Source: HIMB11 sp965657135
Lineage (GTDB): Bacteria > Pseudomonadota > Alphaproteobacteria > Rhodobacterales > Rhodobacteraceae
Assembly (NCBI GenBank): GCA_965657135.1
Contig: CBFHNF010000004.1
Span: forward strand, 1 to 64,000
DNA length: 64,000 bases
Reading direction: 5' to 3'
Below, one piece after another: positions 1 through 7,852 of the stretch. The translations under genes and the position numbers were made by a program. How positions within the stretch are numbered: the first letter of the stretch is position 1; the number at the start of each line of letters is the position of its first letter. A model generated the notes under the pieces. The model searched no databases, was not told where the DNA came from, and was given only the letters and a program-made list of their open reading frames with translations.

Positions 1-15
1 CAACGAGGTTAAAAA

Positions 16-420
16 ATGATTGGAAGATTAAATCACGTCGCAATTGCTGTTCCAGATCTAGAGGCGGCGGCTAAACAATATCGCAACGCTTTGGGCGCAA
101 ATGTCGGCAAGCCGCAAGATGAACCAGATCATGGCGTAACCGTCATCTTTATCGAGTTGCCAAATACCAAGATTGAACTTTTGTATCCACTAGGTGAAGG
201 TAGCCCGATACAAGGATTTCTGGATAAAAATCCGTCAGGCGGAATTCATCATGTGTGCTACGAAGTTGATGATATTCTCGCTGCGCGGGATCATCTGAAG
301 TCAACAGGTGCGCGCGTGCTTGGCAGCGGCGAGCCAAAAATTGGCGCACATGGCAAACCAGTTTTATTCCTTCATCCAAAGGACTTCAACGGAACACTGA
401 TCGAACTTGAGCAAGTGTAA
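16..420 (+). CDS. mce: Methylmalonyl-CoA epimerase
   Basis: Interconverts the (2R) and (2S) epimers of methylmalonyl-CoA in propionyl-CoA breakdown, feeding methylmalonyl-CoA mutase in the cytosol. The 134-residue product is a single VOC-fold protein of the usual family length. It opens with the typical 'LNHVAIAVPDLEAA' strand and carries 'GGIHHVCYEVDD' in the second half and 'FLHPKDFNGTLIELEQ' at the end; the His and Glu residues in these segments are the expected metal ligands. A GAGG ribosome site precedes the ATG. A DUF1467 gene follows 15 bases later, a pairing I recall from many Rhodobacterales, so the two are probably co-transcribed. Confidence 0.92.
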   Translation: MIGRLNHVAIAVPDLEAAAKQYRNALGANVGKPQDEPDHGVTVIFIELPNTKIELLYPLGEGSPIQGFLDKNPSGGIHHVCYEVDDILAARDHLKSTGARVLGSGEPKIGAHGKPVLFLHPKDFNGTLIELEQV

Positions 421-435
421 TACAAGGAACGCAAC

Positions 436-729
436 ATGGGTATCACATCTGCACTGGTTTTATTTGCCGTAATTTGGTTCATGACTTTTCTGGTTGTGAT
501 CCCATTTAATATCGAAACTCAAGGTGATCTGGGTAAAATCGTTGAGGGAACTCAGGCAGGGGCTCCAGAAAATCATCACCTGCGCAAAAAAGCGTGGATC
601 ACAACGGGGATTTCCGCAGTGATTTGGGCAATTGTGGCAGGTATAATTGTAACTGGGATAATCACAGTTGACGATTTAGATTTCTTTGACCGGTACGGTC
701 CACCTTCGTCGCTTGAAACAGATGGGTAA
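436..729 (+). CDS. DUF1467 family small membrane protein
   Basis: A 97-residue protein with two hydrophobic segments, about residues 3-23 and 55-75, separated by a polar loop with 'GAPENHHLRKKAWITT'. This layout and the 'PFNIETQG' stretch match the DUF1467 family of alphaproteobacteria, whose function is unknown. It follows mce closely and is likely in the same transcript. Its last 68 bases overlap, tail to tail, with the end of the convergent EI24-type gene, so the C-terminal 20 or so residues are constrained on both strands. An AAGGAACGC ribosome site stands before the ATG. Confidence 0.8.
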   Translation: MGITSALVLFAVIWFMTFLVVIPFNIETQGDLGKIVEGTQAGAPENHHLRKKAWITTGISAVIWAIVAGIIVTGIITVDDLDFFDRYGPPSSLETDG

Positions 730-1390
730 AACTCGCCGCTGCGAGAACTGGTACCAATAGATTCAGCATTGGCACACTCATCGGTAGGACCAGCATCACT
801 CCGCACGTCCAGACGATAAATCGGTTTCCCCGAAACAAGGACAACGCGCGGTCGCGGCCTAAGTGTCTTTTGGCTGCCATATAAAAGTATTCGCGACCAA
901 TAAGATAACCGTTTAACGACCAAAATATTATTGGTGCGAAAACAGTGAAAAACGCATAAATGATCAGGGCCATTGCATTTGCGGCCAGCATAACCCCCAA
1001 GAACCCAACGCTTTCTCTGAATTCTTCACTCAGTTTCGTTCGCGTTTGCGCCACGCAATTTGGATAATGACGCACCTCCACAGCACGTGCGACATCATCC
1101 ACAAAAAATGCTGACATTGCTGATGCAACTGGCACCATTAGAAACGCGGATAGACCCAAAATAATCCAAAACGCACTCCAACCAACCATAGATCCGCTAA
1201 ATGTGATTGTTCCAATCCATGGTATAGTTATGGACCCACTAAACAACCAACCTAAAAATGCTCCTCCACCAGCAGCTAACGCCCATAATACGATAACGGC
1301 CAACAGGATTGATTTTAATACTACTCTTTGGAATTGAGGGTCCGTAAACTGAGAAATCGAAAGAGCAATTGCGCGGAATACCTGGCTCAT
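662..1390 (-). CDS. EI24 domain (CysZ-like) integral membrane protein
   Basis: A 242-residue polytopic membrane protein of the EI24/CysZ family. Hydrophobic segments lie roughly at residues 25-50, 70-95, 125-155 and 195-225, with a conserved-looking 'NGYLIGREYFYMAAKRHL' segment after the third. In enterobacteria CysZ imports sulfate, but most alphaproteobacterial members are uncharacterised, so the substrate is open. The ATG at 1390 overlaps the stop of the upstream nitroreductase as ATGA, which favours it over the GTG six bases further out and points to translational coupling. The 3' end overlaps the convergent DUF1467 gene. Confidence 0.78.
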   Translation of the reverse strand: MSQVFRAIALSISQFTDPQFQRVVLKSILLAVIVLWALAAGGGAFLGWLFSGSITIPWIGTITFSGSMVGWSAFWIILGLSAFLMVPVASAMSAFFVDDVARAVEVRHYPNCVAQTRTKLSEEFRESVGFLGVMLAANAMALIIYAFFTVFAPIIFWSLNGYLIGREYFYMAAKRHLGRDRALSLFRGNRFIVWTCGVMLVLPMSVPMLNLLVPVLAAASFTHLFQATKVDRTGQRNLNRQL

Positions 1391-1959
1391 TCCCACCTCA
1401 CAATTTCGTCTAGATTGGGGCGTGGGCGTTCCGGTGGCGCGGAGCGTTCAGTTCCTAGGTAAATAATTCCAGCCACTCTTTCGTGTTGCTCTAATCCAAA
1501 TCCTGCCTCTACAAATCCACGCTCATGGGATGGCCAACCCGAAATCCAATTCGCGCCCCAACCAGATGCCAACGCCACATTCAAGAGTGCCAGACATACA
1601 GCACCCGCGGAGTATGTTTGTTCAATTGCTGGAATTTTTTCAGAGGGTTTTTGAACTTCAACAACGGCGATCGCAAGATGACCTGTTTTGTAAGTAGCTT
1701 GGGCTTTTTCAATTTTTTCCGCATCGTAGCCCAGGACGTGACCACGATCTGCCACTAATTGCGCCAAACTTCGCAATTTATCTTCGGACAGCACAATAAA
1801 GCGCCACGGTTCCAACTTGCCATGATCGGGAGTTCGAGCCGCCGCCGTGATCAGTCTTAGCAATTCTTCACGATTTGGAACTGGCAGGTCTAGAGCCTTT
1901 GCTGGCCTTGAACGACGTGACATAAGGAAATCTACGGCGGCTTGGTTTACTTCTGGCAT
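1387..1959 (-). CDS. Nitroreductase family protein (YdjA-like)
   Basis: Predicted FMN-dependent NAD(P)H oxidoreductase, 190 residues, close to the length of E. coli YdjA. The N-terminal 'LMSRRSRPAKAL' segment is the typical FMN-phosphate-binding start. It is followed by 'AARTPDHGKLEPWRFIVL', characteristic of this subgroup, and a C-terminal 'IYLGTERSAPPERPRP' segment. The physiological substrate is unknown for the family. GAGGATG precedes the ATG with good spacing. The stop overlaps the start of the EI24-type gene, so the pair forms a two-gene operon. Confidence 0.85.
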   Translation of the reverse strand: MPEVNQAAVDFLMSRRSRPAKALDLPVPNREELLRLITAAARTPDHGKLEPWRFIVLSEDKLRSLAQLVADRGHVLGYDAEKIEKAQATYKTGHLAIAVVEVQKPSEKIPAIEQTYSAGAVCLALLNVALASGWGANWISGWPSHERGFVEAGFGLEQHERVAGIIYLGTERSAPPERPRPNLDEIVRWE

Positions 1960-2028
1960 TATGCATCCTCTTATTTAACCTTATGTTGGTACGAAAATTG
2001 ACAAATCAACCGAGGCCGATGCATTAAA

Positions 2029-3096
2029 TCATATATGAAGTTTGTTCATAATTGATACGAGTTCTGAACTGATCTTAGGTTCGGACATTGCATGTCCCGC
2101 ATAAGACATAATTCGCAAATCACATCGCGGCCATTTACGAGCAAGTTCGTATGCCATGGCCGGTGGACAAATCATATCGTAGCGCCCTTGAACAATATAT
2201 GCTTGGATGTGACGAATTTTTTCCATATTGCTAAGGATTTTATGCTCGTCAGATAAAAAACCACNNNNNNNNNNNNNNNNNNNNNNNNNNNNNNNNNNNN
2301 NNNNNNNNNNNNNNNNNNNNNNNNNNNNNNNNNNNNNNNNNNNNNNNNNNNNNNNNNNNNNNNTATTGATGAAATAATGACTTTCAATTCTCGCAAATGT
2401 ACGGGCATAGGCCGGCGGACAATGCCCACCAAAGCCATTTGATTGAAACGAAGCGAGAGCGTTTTCCCAGTTTGTCCAAGCGGTGCCAAAGCGCATTTCT
2501 TCGCGCATATCCCCAGAAAACAAACGCTTGTGGTACGCAGCTATTAAATCTCCGCGTTCTTCCTCTGGAATGACAGATACAAATCGCTGCCAAAGCTCTG
2601 GCCAAAACTTTCCTGCGCCTCCTCCGTAAAACCAATCTAACTCAGGTTGGGTCATCAAGAATACGCCGCGTAAAATCAGATGGCTTACGGCATCTGGATG
2701 GGTTTGCGCATATAGCAACGATAAAGTAGCACCCCAACTACCACCGAACACCGCCCACGTATCAATTCCTAGGTGGTTTCTGATTGTCTCCATATCCCGA
2801 ACCAGATGCCAGCTGGTATTATGTTCAATGCTTGCATACGGCAGCGAGCGTCCACAGCCACGCTGATCAAACAAAATGATACGATATTTTTTTGGATCAA
2901 AATATCTGCGCATTGATGCGCTGCAGCCCGCACCTGGGCCTCCGTGAACAACAAGAACGGGATGCCCATCAGGTGCGCCAGATTGCTCTAGATACACTTT
3001 ATGTCCGTCTCCCACATCCAGCATTTCCTGCGAAAAGGGATCTATCGTAGGATATAAGGGAGAATTTTCTATTTTTTGCTCTGATCGATTGTCCAT
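2029..3096 (-). CDS. pip: Prolyl aminopeptidase (proline iminopeptidase), interrupted by N run
   Basis: Releases N-terminal proline from peptides; alpha/beta-hydrolase of peptidase family S33. Visible are the oxyanion segment 'HGGPGAG', 'FDQRGCGRS', the nucleophile elbow 'GGSWGATLSL', the catalytic Asp in 'GRYDMICPP' and His in 'AGHAMSEP'. The reading frame contains 99 undetermined bases (2265-2363) between 'ESHYFIN' and 'GFLSDEH'. In the family these two segments are separated by about one residue. Closing the gap completely would read one Ser codon (AGT) and give a normal 322-residue enzyme instead of 355. Divergent from ubiG. Confidence 0.88.
   Translation of the reverse strand: MDNRSEQKIENSPLYPTIDPFSQEMLDVGDGHKVYLEQSGAPDGHPVLVVHGGPGAGCSASMRRYFDPKKYRIILFDQRGCGRSLPYASIEHNTSWHLVRDMETIRNHLGIDTWAVFGGSWGATLSLLYAQTHPDAVSHLILRGVFLMTQPELDWFYGGGAGKFWPELWQRFVSVIPEEERGDLIAAYHKRLFSGDMREEMRFGTAWTNWENALASFQSNGFGGHCPPAYARTFARIESHYFINXXXXXXXXXXXXXXXXXXXXXXXXXXXXXXXXXXGFLSDEHKILSNMEKIRHIQAYIVQGRYDMICPPAMAYELARKWPRCDLRIMSYAGHAMSEPKISSELVSIMNKLHI
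2265..2363. other. Run of 99 undetermined bases (assembly gap)
   Basis: Exactly 99 N, a multiple of three, inside pip. The bases on each side join into a complete family-consistent segment if the run is removed, so the true missing sequence is probably zero or a few bases. It looks like a scaffold joint with a placeholder length rather than lost coding sequence. Confidence 0.97.
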
Positions 3097-3145
3097 ATAC
3101 GTCCTATATGTGATCTATTCCTAAGAAAACCAGACGGAGATGAAA

Positions 3146-3892
3146 ATGCAAGCCTCAGAAACAACCATTGACCCATCAGAAGTCGCAAAATTTGAGGCCA
3201 TGGCAGCGGAGTGGTGGGATCCTCATGGGAAATTCAAACCACTTCATATGCTAAACCCATGTCGTTTGGATTACATCACAACGCAAATTGCGGGTGAATT
3301 TGATCGAGACTTAGATACTCAGAAGCCATTTTCTGGTTTGCGAATTCTTGACATTGGATGTGGTGGTGGACTGCTTTGTGAACCAATGACCCGACTTGGA
3401 GCAACGGTCGTAGGTGTTGATGCAGCCGCACGAAACATCCCTGTTGCAGAGGCCCACGCACGACAATCAGGTCTAGAAATTGACTATCGCTTTGGAACCG
3501 CCGAGGAGTTGGCGGAGAATGGCGAAATATTTGATATAATCTTGAACATGGAGGTTGTTGAACACGTAGCTGACCCTCAGGCCTATTTAACGGCTTGTCA
3601 GCGGTTACTGAGACCCGGAGGACTTATGATATGTTCAACAATAAATCGAAATCCAAAGAGTTTTGCGATGGCGATTGTTGGGGCGGAATATGTCATGCGT
3701 TGGCTGCCCAAGGGGACACACGAATGGTCAAAGTTCATAACACCTGACGAACTGTATGCTCTTATCGGAAACGCAGGCTTAAAACCCGTGGATCGACAGG
3801 GGTTTGTGTTTAATCCAATCACCTGGTGTTGGAAACTTTCTAATCGTGATTTATCCGTAAATTATGTCACGGCTAGCGTAAAAGCCGTCTAA
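3146..3892 (+). CDS. ubiG: Ubiquinone biosynthesis O-methyltransferase UbiG
   Basis: SAM-dependent methyltransferase doing both O-methylations of ubiquinone synthesis. The 248-residue product begins with the UbiG signature 'FEAMAAEWWDPHGKFKPLH.LNPCRL'. It has the SAM-binding glycine loop 'LDIGCGGGLL', the acidic 'GVDAA', and 'NMEVVEHVADP' after it. GGAG at 3136-3139 sits six bases before the ATG at 3146, so this start is preferred over the ATG at 3140, which touches the ribosome site. Divergent from pip with a short shared promoter region. Ubiquinone is the electron carrier linking to the respiratory genes elsewhere in the window. Confidence 0.92.
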   Translation: MQASETTIDPSEVAKFEAMAAEWWDPHGKFKPLHMLNPCRLDYITTQIAGEFDRDLDTQKPFSGLRILDIGCGGGLLCEPMTRLGATVVGVDAAARNIPVAEAHARQSGLEIDYRFGTAEELAENGEIFDIILNMEVVEHVADPQAYLTACQRLLRPGGLMICSTINRNPKSFAMAIVGAEYVMRWLPKGTHEWSKFITPDELYALIGNAGLKPVDRQGFVFNPITWCWKLSNRDLSVNYVTASVKAV

Positions 3893-3946
3893 ATCCACAG
3901 TCGGTTCAACATCTGTATAGCGTCGGTATTTCTGTGCGAATGTTAC

Positions 3947-4639
3947 CTAATCGTTAACCAACATATACCCTTCACCCCGAACGGTTTGAAGGTAGCGCGG
4001 CTCTTTTGGGTTTGATTCTAACTTACGACGCAGACGTGTTATTTGAACATCAATCGCGCGGTCTTGGGCTTGGCTTTCGTCGCGGCCCAATTCCAATACC
4101 AGCTGCGCGCGTGATACAGGTTCATTCACAGAGCTTGCAAAAATTTTCATCAATTGATGTTCGGTCCCAGTTAATCGCACCAATTGGTCACCCTGCCATA
4201 GTTCGCCACGCGAAATATCATATCGACAAATTCCTAAATACAGAATTGTTGGCGTCACTTGCGCCAGTTTGGGTTCAGGCACACGACGCAAAATTGCGTT
4301 GATGCGTAATAGCAACTCTTTGGGTTCAAAAGGTTTGGCTAAATAATCATCTGCGCCCGCTTCTAGCCCGACAATGCGATCATCTGTTTCACCTTTTGCG
4401 CTCAGAAGTAAAATAGGCGTTTGGCGGGTTTCGCGGATGTATTTTGTTAAACTGACACCATCTTCGCCCGGCATCATGACGTCCAGAATGATCATATCAA
4501 AATCCAAACCAGACAGGATTTTACGCGCATGCATTGCATCACGCGCGGCGCTGACCAATAAACCGTTGCGCAACAAAAATTGTTTTAGCAATGATCTAAT
4601 GCGTTCATCATCATCAACGATCAGTAGATGGGCATTCAT
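3947..4639 (-). CDS. petR: OmpR-family response regulator, PetR-like
   Basis: DNA-binding response regulator of 230 residues. The receiver domain (about 1-120) has the acidic pocket 'IVDDDERIR', the phospho-acceptor Asp in 'IILDVMMPGEDG' and Lys in 'LAKPFEP'. A winged-helix output domain (about 135-228) ends 'RLRRKLESNPKEPRYLQTVRGEGYML'. The start overlaps the stop of the MarR-type gene as TAATG. A response regulator preceded by a MarR-type gene and without a histidine kinase matches petP-petR of Rhodobacter capsulatus, where PetR was reported as needed for cytochrome bc1-dependent growth. Here petABC is not adjacent. The family is certain; the PetR name rests on this pairing. Confidence 0.85.
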   Translation of the reverse strand: MNAHLLIVDDDERIRSLLKQFLLRNGLLVSAARDAMHARKILSGLDFDMIILDVMMPGEDGVSLTKYIRETRQTPILLLSAKGETDDRIVGLEAGADDYLAKPFEPKELLLRINAILRRVPEPKLAQVTPTILYLGICRYDISRGELWQGDQLVRLTGTEHQLMKIFASSVNEPVSRAQLVLELGRDESQAQDRAIDVQITRLRRKLESNPKEPRYLQTVRGEGYMLVND

Positions 4640-5148
4640 TAATCCGTTCCCTCAGTGTCACGCAGTTTCCAATAAGCACGCTTCATTTCTGGGTCCATCA
4701 TCGCCTCTAGGACTTCTCGAAATCCGGAAACGGCATCAGCGCCCACCTCGCGATAGGCGCTGCGCATTCGTGCGCGTTGGGCGTTTGACAATTCTTGCTC
4801 TAAGGATTGTCCTGTTTCAGTCAGAAATAAATGCCGTTCACGCCGATCTTTTTGACCAACATGGACTTCGACCAGTCCATCTTTGATCAGGGAACGCAGC
4901 ACACGGTTTAAGGACTGTTTGGTGACACCTAGAATATGCAACAGATTATTCACCGTTGTTCCAGGCACGCAATTAATAAAGTGGATGGCACGATGATGCG
5001 CGCGACCGTATCCATATTTATCCAAAATGCGATCTGGATCAGCGGTGAATCCACGATATGCAAAGAACATCGCTTCGATCCCCTGACGCAGCTGCTCATC
5101 GGTCAAAAATAACAGGGCCTCGCCCATGGAACGATTAGAGGTCGCCAT
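4639..5148 (-). CDS. petP: MarR-family transcriptional regulator, PetP-like
   Basis: Winged-helix regulator of 169 residues. The recognition region reads 'NNLLHILGVTKQSLNRVLRSLIKDGLV', followed by the wing 'VGQKDRRERHLFLTETG', which is the classic MarR layout. AAGGA stands eight bases before the ATG at 5148, which is why this start is preferred to the ATG three codons earlier. It is translationally coupled to petR. The 160-base gap to ilvE contains a 6-7-6 inverted repeat, ATGTCA...TGACAT, a plausible MarR-type operator. A role with PetR in controlling cytochrome bc1 genes is inferred from Rhodobacter capsulatus. Confidence 0.85.
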   Translation of the reverse strand: MATSNRSMGEALLFLTDEQLRQGIEAMFFAYRGFTADPDRILDKYGYGRAHHRAIHFINCVPGTTVNNLLHILGVTKQSLNRVLRSLIKDGLVEVHVGQKDRRERHLFLTETGQSLEQELSNAQRARMRSAYREVGADAVSGFREVLEAMMDPEMKRAYWKLRDTEGTD

Positions 5149-5179
5149 AACAAGCATCCTTTTTTTACAGGTTCATTTT

Positions 5180-5198
5180 ATGTCAGTGTTGTTGACAT
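5180..5198. promoter_or_regulatory. Inverted repeat, candidate MarR-type operator
   Basis: ATGTCA at 5180-5185 and TGACAT at 5193-5198 form a perfect six-base inverted repeat with a seven-base spacer. It lies about 30 bases in front of petP and overlaps the -35 box proposed for ilvE. Length and symmetry fit a MarR-family site; binding by PetP is inference. Confidence 0.4.
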
Positions 5199-5220
5199 TC
5201 CAAGTCCGAACTGTTACGAA
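5192..5220 (+). promoter_or_regulatory. Candidate sigma-70 promoter of ilvE
   Basis: TTGACA at 5192-5197, a 17-base spacer, then TACGAA at 5215-5220. The -35 is perfect and the -10 weak (three of six). It points toward ilvE, whose start is about 95 bases downstream, and overlaps the inverted repeat at 5180-5198. Confidence 0.45.
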
Positions 5221-5315
5221 TTCTCAGTTTTTGCGCAATATTATGACCGTAACGGACATTGTTTGTGAAAGATTACGAAAGATTGACCCACGAAACACAG
5301 CAAGAGGATATGACG

Positions 5316-6185
5316 ATGGCTGGCAGTTATGAAGATCGCGATGGCAAAATTTGGCTTGATGGTCAATTGGTTGAGTGGCGTGATGCACAAGTCCACATCC
5401 TGACGCATGCGATGCACTATGCCAGCTCTGTGTTCGAAGGCGAGCGTTGCTACGAAGGTAAAATTTTTAAAAGTCGTGAGCATTCTGAGCGACTAATCAA
5501 ATCTGGTCAACTGATCGACTTCGAAATTCCATACACCGTTGATGAGATTGAGGCCGCGAAACAAGCGGCACTAGATGCGAACGGGCTGAAGGACGCTTAT
5601 GTACGCGCGGTTGCATGGCGCGGCGCAGGAAACGATATGGGTGTCGCATCCCGCGGAAACCCCGTTCGTATGGCTGTCGCCGTTTGGGCCTGGGGCAATT
5701 ATTATGGTGATGCCAAAATGAAGGGCGCGAAGTTGGACATCGCAAAATGGCGCCGTCCAGATCCCGCAACTGCCCCATCACAGGCCAAGGCAGCAGGCCT
5801 GTATATGATCGCAACCATGTCGAAGCACGCAGCAGAAGACAAAGGATGCTCTGATGCAATGATGTTTGACTACCGCGGCTACATCGCAGAAGCGACTGGC
5901 GCAAATATCTTTTTTGTAAAAGATGGTGAGGTACACACACCGACACCAGATGCGTTCCTAAATGGTATCACCCGACAAACAGTGATTGATATGCTAAAAG
6001 AAAAAGGCATCAAGGTGAACGAACGTCACATTATGCCAGAAGAGCTAGAAGGATTTGAACAGTGCTGGTTAACTGGTACAGCTGCCGAGGTTACACCAGT
6101 TGGACAAATTGGAGATTACAACTTTGAAGTTGGCGAGCTGACCCGAGACATTTCCGAAAGCTACGAAAAACTAGTTCGTAGCTAA
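5316..6185 (+). CDS. ilvE: Branched-chain amino acid aminotransferase
   Basis: PLP-dependent class IV aminotransferase performing the last step of Val, Leu and Ile synthesis. The 289-residue protein starts 'MAGSYEDRDGKIWLDG' and has 'HYASSVFEGERCY' and 'YIAEATGANIFFVKDG'; the catalytic Lys lies in the segment between them, in 'APSQAKAAGLYM'. AGAGGA at 5303-5308 is seven bases before the ATG at 5316, so this start is preferred to the ATG at 5310. A strong terminator follows immediately. The branched-chain pathway enzyme ilvD is also in the window, at 47.5-49.4 kb. Confidence 0.92.
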   Translation: MAGSYEDRDGKIWLDGQLVEWRDAQVHILTHAMHYASSVFEGERCYEGKIFKSREHSERLIKSGQLIDFEIPYTVDEIEAAKQAALDANGLKDAYVRAVAWRGAGNDMGVASRGNPVRMAVAVWAWGNYYGDAKMKGAKLDIAKWRRPDPATAPSQAKAAGLYMIATMSKHAAEDKGCSDAMMFDYRGYIAEATGANIFFVKDGEVHTPTPDAFLNGITRQTVIDMLKEKGIKVNERHIMPEELEGFEQCWLTGTAAEVTPVGQIGDYNFEVGELTRDISESYEKLVRS

Positions 6186-6196
6186 AACGACAATTT

Positions 6197-6224
6197 AAAA
6201 AAGGGGCCAAAAGGCTCCTTTTTT
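6197..6224. terminator. Bidirectional intrinsic terminator between ilvE and rbsK
   Basis: AAAAAAGGGGCC, loop AAAA, GGCTCCTTTTTT. Twelve base pairs including one G-T pair, with a T run on either strand. It sits between the convergent ilvE and ribokinase genes and can serve both. Confidence 0.85.
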
Positions 6225-6230
6225 CGTTTG

Positions 6231-7106
6231 TCACCCAGCTCCGAACTGATCCTGAATATCCTTTAGATCAGGAATGACGTCTGCGGTACCCTGACGCGAA
6301 ACCATAATGGATGCGGCCTGTGACGCCAGACGGATCGCCTGTTCCATTGGCATACCGCGATCCAACCCTGCCAATATATAACCCATAAACGTGTCCCCAG
6401 CACCCGTTGTGTCGACCACATCGGTCGGAATGGCGGGATATTCGCGGATCATTGAGACTTGATTATCGAACCAACGACACCCATCGCCACCTAGTGTGAC
6501 AATAACATCCTGCGCATCCAACTGATCTGGGCGCAGGCCTAGCGCCTGTGTCAGTTGATCCGCTTCTATCTGGTTCATAATCAACATATCAATATATGGA
6601 AGCACCGCTTGAACCGCCATCGCATCGAACGGGGCTGCAGCATAAGCTACGCGCAAGCCCAGCTGTTTTGCCATTTCACAGGCCTCTGCCTGTCCATTTG
6701 TTTCATTTTGCGTCACGAAAATATCACCTGTCTGCGCCTCAGACAGGCTGGATCCGATCAGGTCAGATGTAATTTCGTGATTGGCGCCTGTGAATAATGT
6801 AATGGCATTTTCTCCATCATCAGCCACACAAATGATTGCATGCCCTGTGTGTGTGCCATCGACAATAAACCGCGTATCAACTCCGTATTCCGTCAACCGA
6901 TCGCGAGTCCATTTACCGTCCAGACCAACAGCACCAATATGAACAACCCGCGCAGCCCCTCGTGCAGCCGCGACCGACATGTTTGCACCCTTGCCCCCAA
7001 GTCCAATTGACATATTGCTCGCTGCAATCGTTTCACCAGGCGTAGGAATGTGCGGCACCTTATAAAAATTATCAATGTTGATTGATCCAAGGTTGTAAAT
7101 TGACAC
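6231..7106 (-). CDS. rbsK: Ribokinase (PfkB family)
   Basis: ATP-dependent sugar kinase, probably making ribose 5-phosphate from ribose. The 291 residues include the N-terminal 'GLGGKGANMSVAAARG' sugar-binding segment, the PfkB signature 'VDTTGAGDTFMGYILAG' with the catalytic Asp, and 'VTLGGDGCRW'. The start codon is GTG, with AAGGAG eight bases upstream. No ribose transporter or rbsD lies beside it, so exact sugar specificity is inferred from similarity to ribokinases rather than from context. Confidence 0.85.
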   Translation of the reverse strand: MSIYNLGSINIDNFYKVPHIPTPGETIAASNMSIGLGGKGANMSVAAARGAARVVHIGAVGLDGKWTRDRLTEYGVDTRFIVDGTHTGHAIICVADDGENAITLFTGANHEITSDLIGSSLSEAQTGDIFVTQNETNGQAEACEMAKQLGLRVAYAAAPFDAMAVQAVLPYIDMLIMNQIEADQLTQALGLRPDQLDAQDVIVTLGGDGCRWFDNQVSMIREYPAIPTDVVDTTGAGDTFMGYILAGLDRGMPMEQAIRLASQAASIMVSRQGTADVIPDLKDIQDQFGAG

Positions 7107-7247
7107 GATAAGATCTCCTTAGACTTCTAATACGTTCTTATTCATCTAATTGGCGTGCATGTGAAGTGCGGTCCATGCGCGGAAATGTAATCCTCTTAGA
7201 TCATTGGTAACAAACGCCTTCTGGAAAACTATCATTAAAAAACGAAA

Positions 7248-7649
7248 TCATTTGAAAGTATTTACAACAGGGGTGCTTTGTTCTGGGTCTAAGTTTACCA
7301 AAACCAAACGTGTTAAATTACGCAAGCTTTCCTTTTGTTGGCCCCTGTCATCAAAGTTGGATGGAGAAAGCCAAGCGTTGAACGCCTCTTGTACAGCTGG
7401 CCATTCACTATCGATTGCCGCAAACCATGCGGTGTCTCGGTTACGATCCTTAACAACCGTAGCTTGACGAAAAATTCCTTCAAAGCTAAGCCCGAGACGT
7501 TGGGCCGCACGCCTGGATGGCATGTTTAAGGCATCACATTTCCGCTCAAATCGACGATAGCCATGATCAAATGCCCACTGCATCATCAGAAAAAATGCTT
7601 CGATTGATATTGGTGTGCGCTGGACAGACGGAGAGAGACAAATGTGACC
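7248..7649 (-). pseudogene. 5'-truncated GNAT acetyltransferase
   Basis: The C-terminal half or so of a RimJ/RimL-like GNAT acetyltransferase. An intact frame can be read from about 7649 ('GHICLSPSVQRTP') through 'FFLMMQWAFDHGYRRFERKC', 'NMPSRRAAQRLGLSFEG' and 'RNRDTAWFAAIDSEWPAV', all family hallmarks. A TAG lies immediately upstream of 'GHI' in this frame, and the first 90-100 residues of the family, including part of the acetyl-CoA fold, are missing. An ATG-initiated 112-codon ORF (7248-7586) remains, but it would lack the core of the enzyme. The break coincides with the end of the LuxR-like HTH ORF, which suggests a deletion or recombination joint. Confidence 0.75.
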
Positions 7650-7852
7650 CTAACATTGGTAGCGTCAAATTTGCGCAAGTAATTCCGTGTATGGTGTTTG
7701 ACGGTTTCCTCTGAAATTCTTAAGTGATTGGCAATTTCACTTCTAGTCGCATTCGCAACAAGTAATGGTGCAATATCCATCTCTCGGGCTGTTAATCTTG
7801 GTATTTCCAACATCGTTGTGATCTTTCGAATGGTATCATCCACTGATACCAC
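7586..7852 (-). CDS. Short LuxR-type HTH protein (solo DNA-binding domain or remnant)
   Basis: An 88-residue ORF consisting almost only of a LuxR/GerE helix-turn-helix: 'PRLTAREMDIAPLLVANATR' then 'SEIANHLRISEETVKHHTR' and 'NYLRKFDA'. No signal-binding or receiver domain precedes it; an in-frame TAA lies about three codons before the GTG start. The last 20 or so residues read across the truncated GNAT gene in another frame. TATAAT at 7856-7861 on this strand is so close to the GTG that a transcript would be nearly leaderless. The start region carries an inverted repeat. It may be a functional mini-regulator or a fragment of a larger gene. Confidence 0.5.
   Translation of the reverse strand: MVSVDDTIRKITTMLEIPRLTAREMDIAPLLVANATRSEIANHLRISEETVKHHTRNYLRKFDATNVRVTFVSLRLSSAHQYQSKHFF
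7831..7851. promoter_or_regulatory. Inverted repeat at the start of the LuxR-like ORF
   Basis: TGGTATCA at 7831-7838 and TGATACCA at 7844-7851 form a perfect eight-base inverted repeat with a five-base spacer. It begins four bases after a TATAAT box read leftward and covers the expected transcription start. The first ten bases, TGGTATCATC, recur at 8057-8066. Position suggests an operator for autoregulation; this is inference. Confidence 0.45.

Noticed and set aside
576..923. Leftward ORF across DUF1467 and its downstream neighbour
   Set aside because: Antisense shadow of two genes with clear family features; no domain of its own.
7831..7851. Dyad as a classical lux box for acyl-homoserine-lactone control
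   Set aside because: The nearby LuxR-type ORF has no autoinducer-binding domain and no luxI-like gene is present; the sequence does not match the lux box consensus closely.
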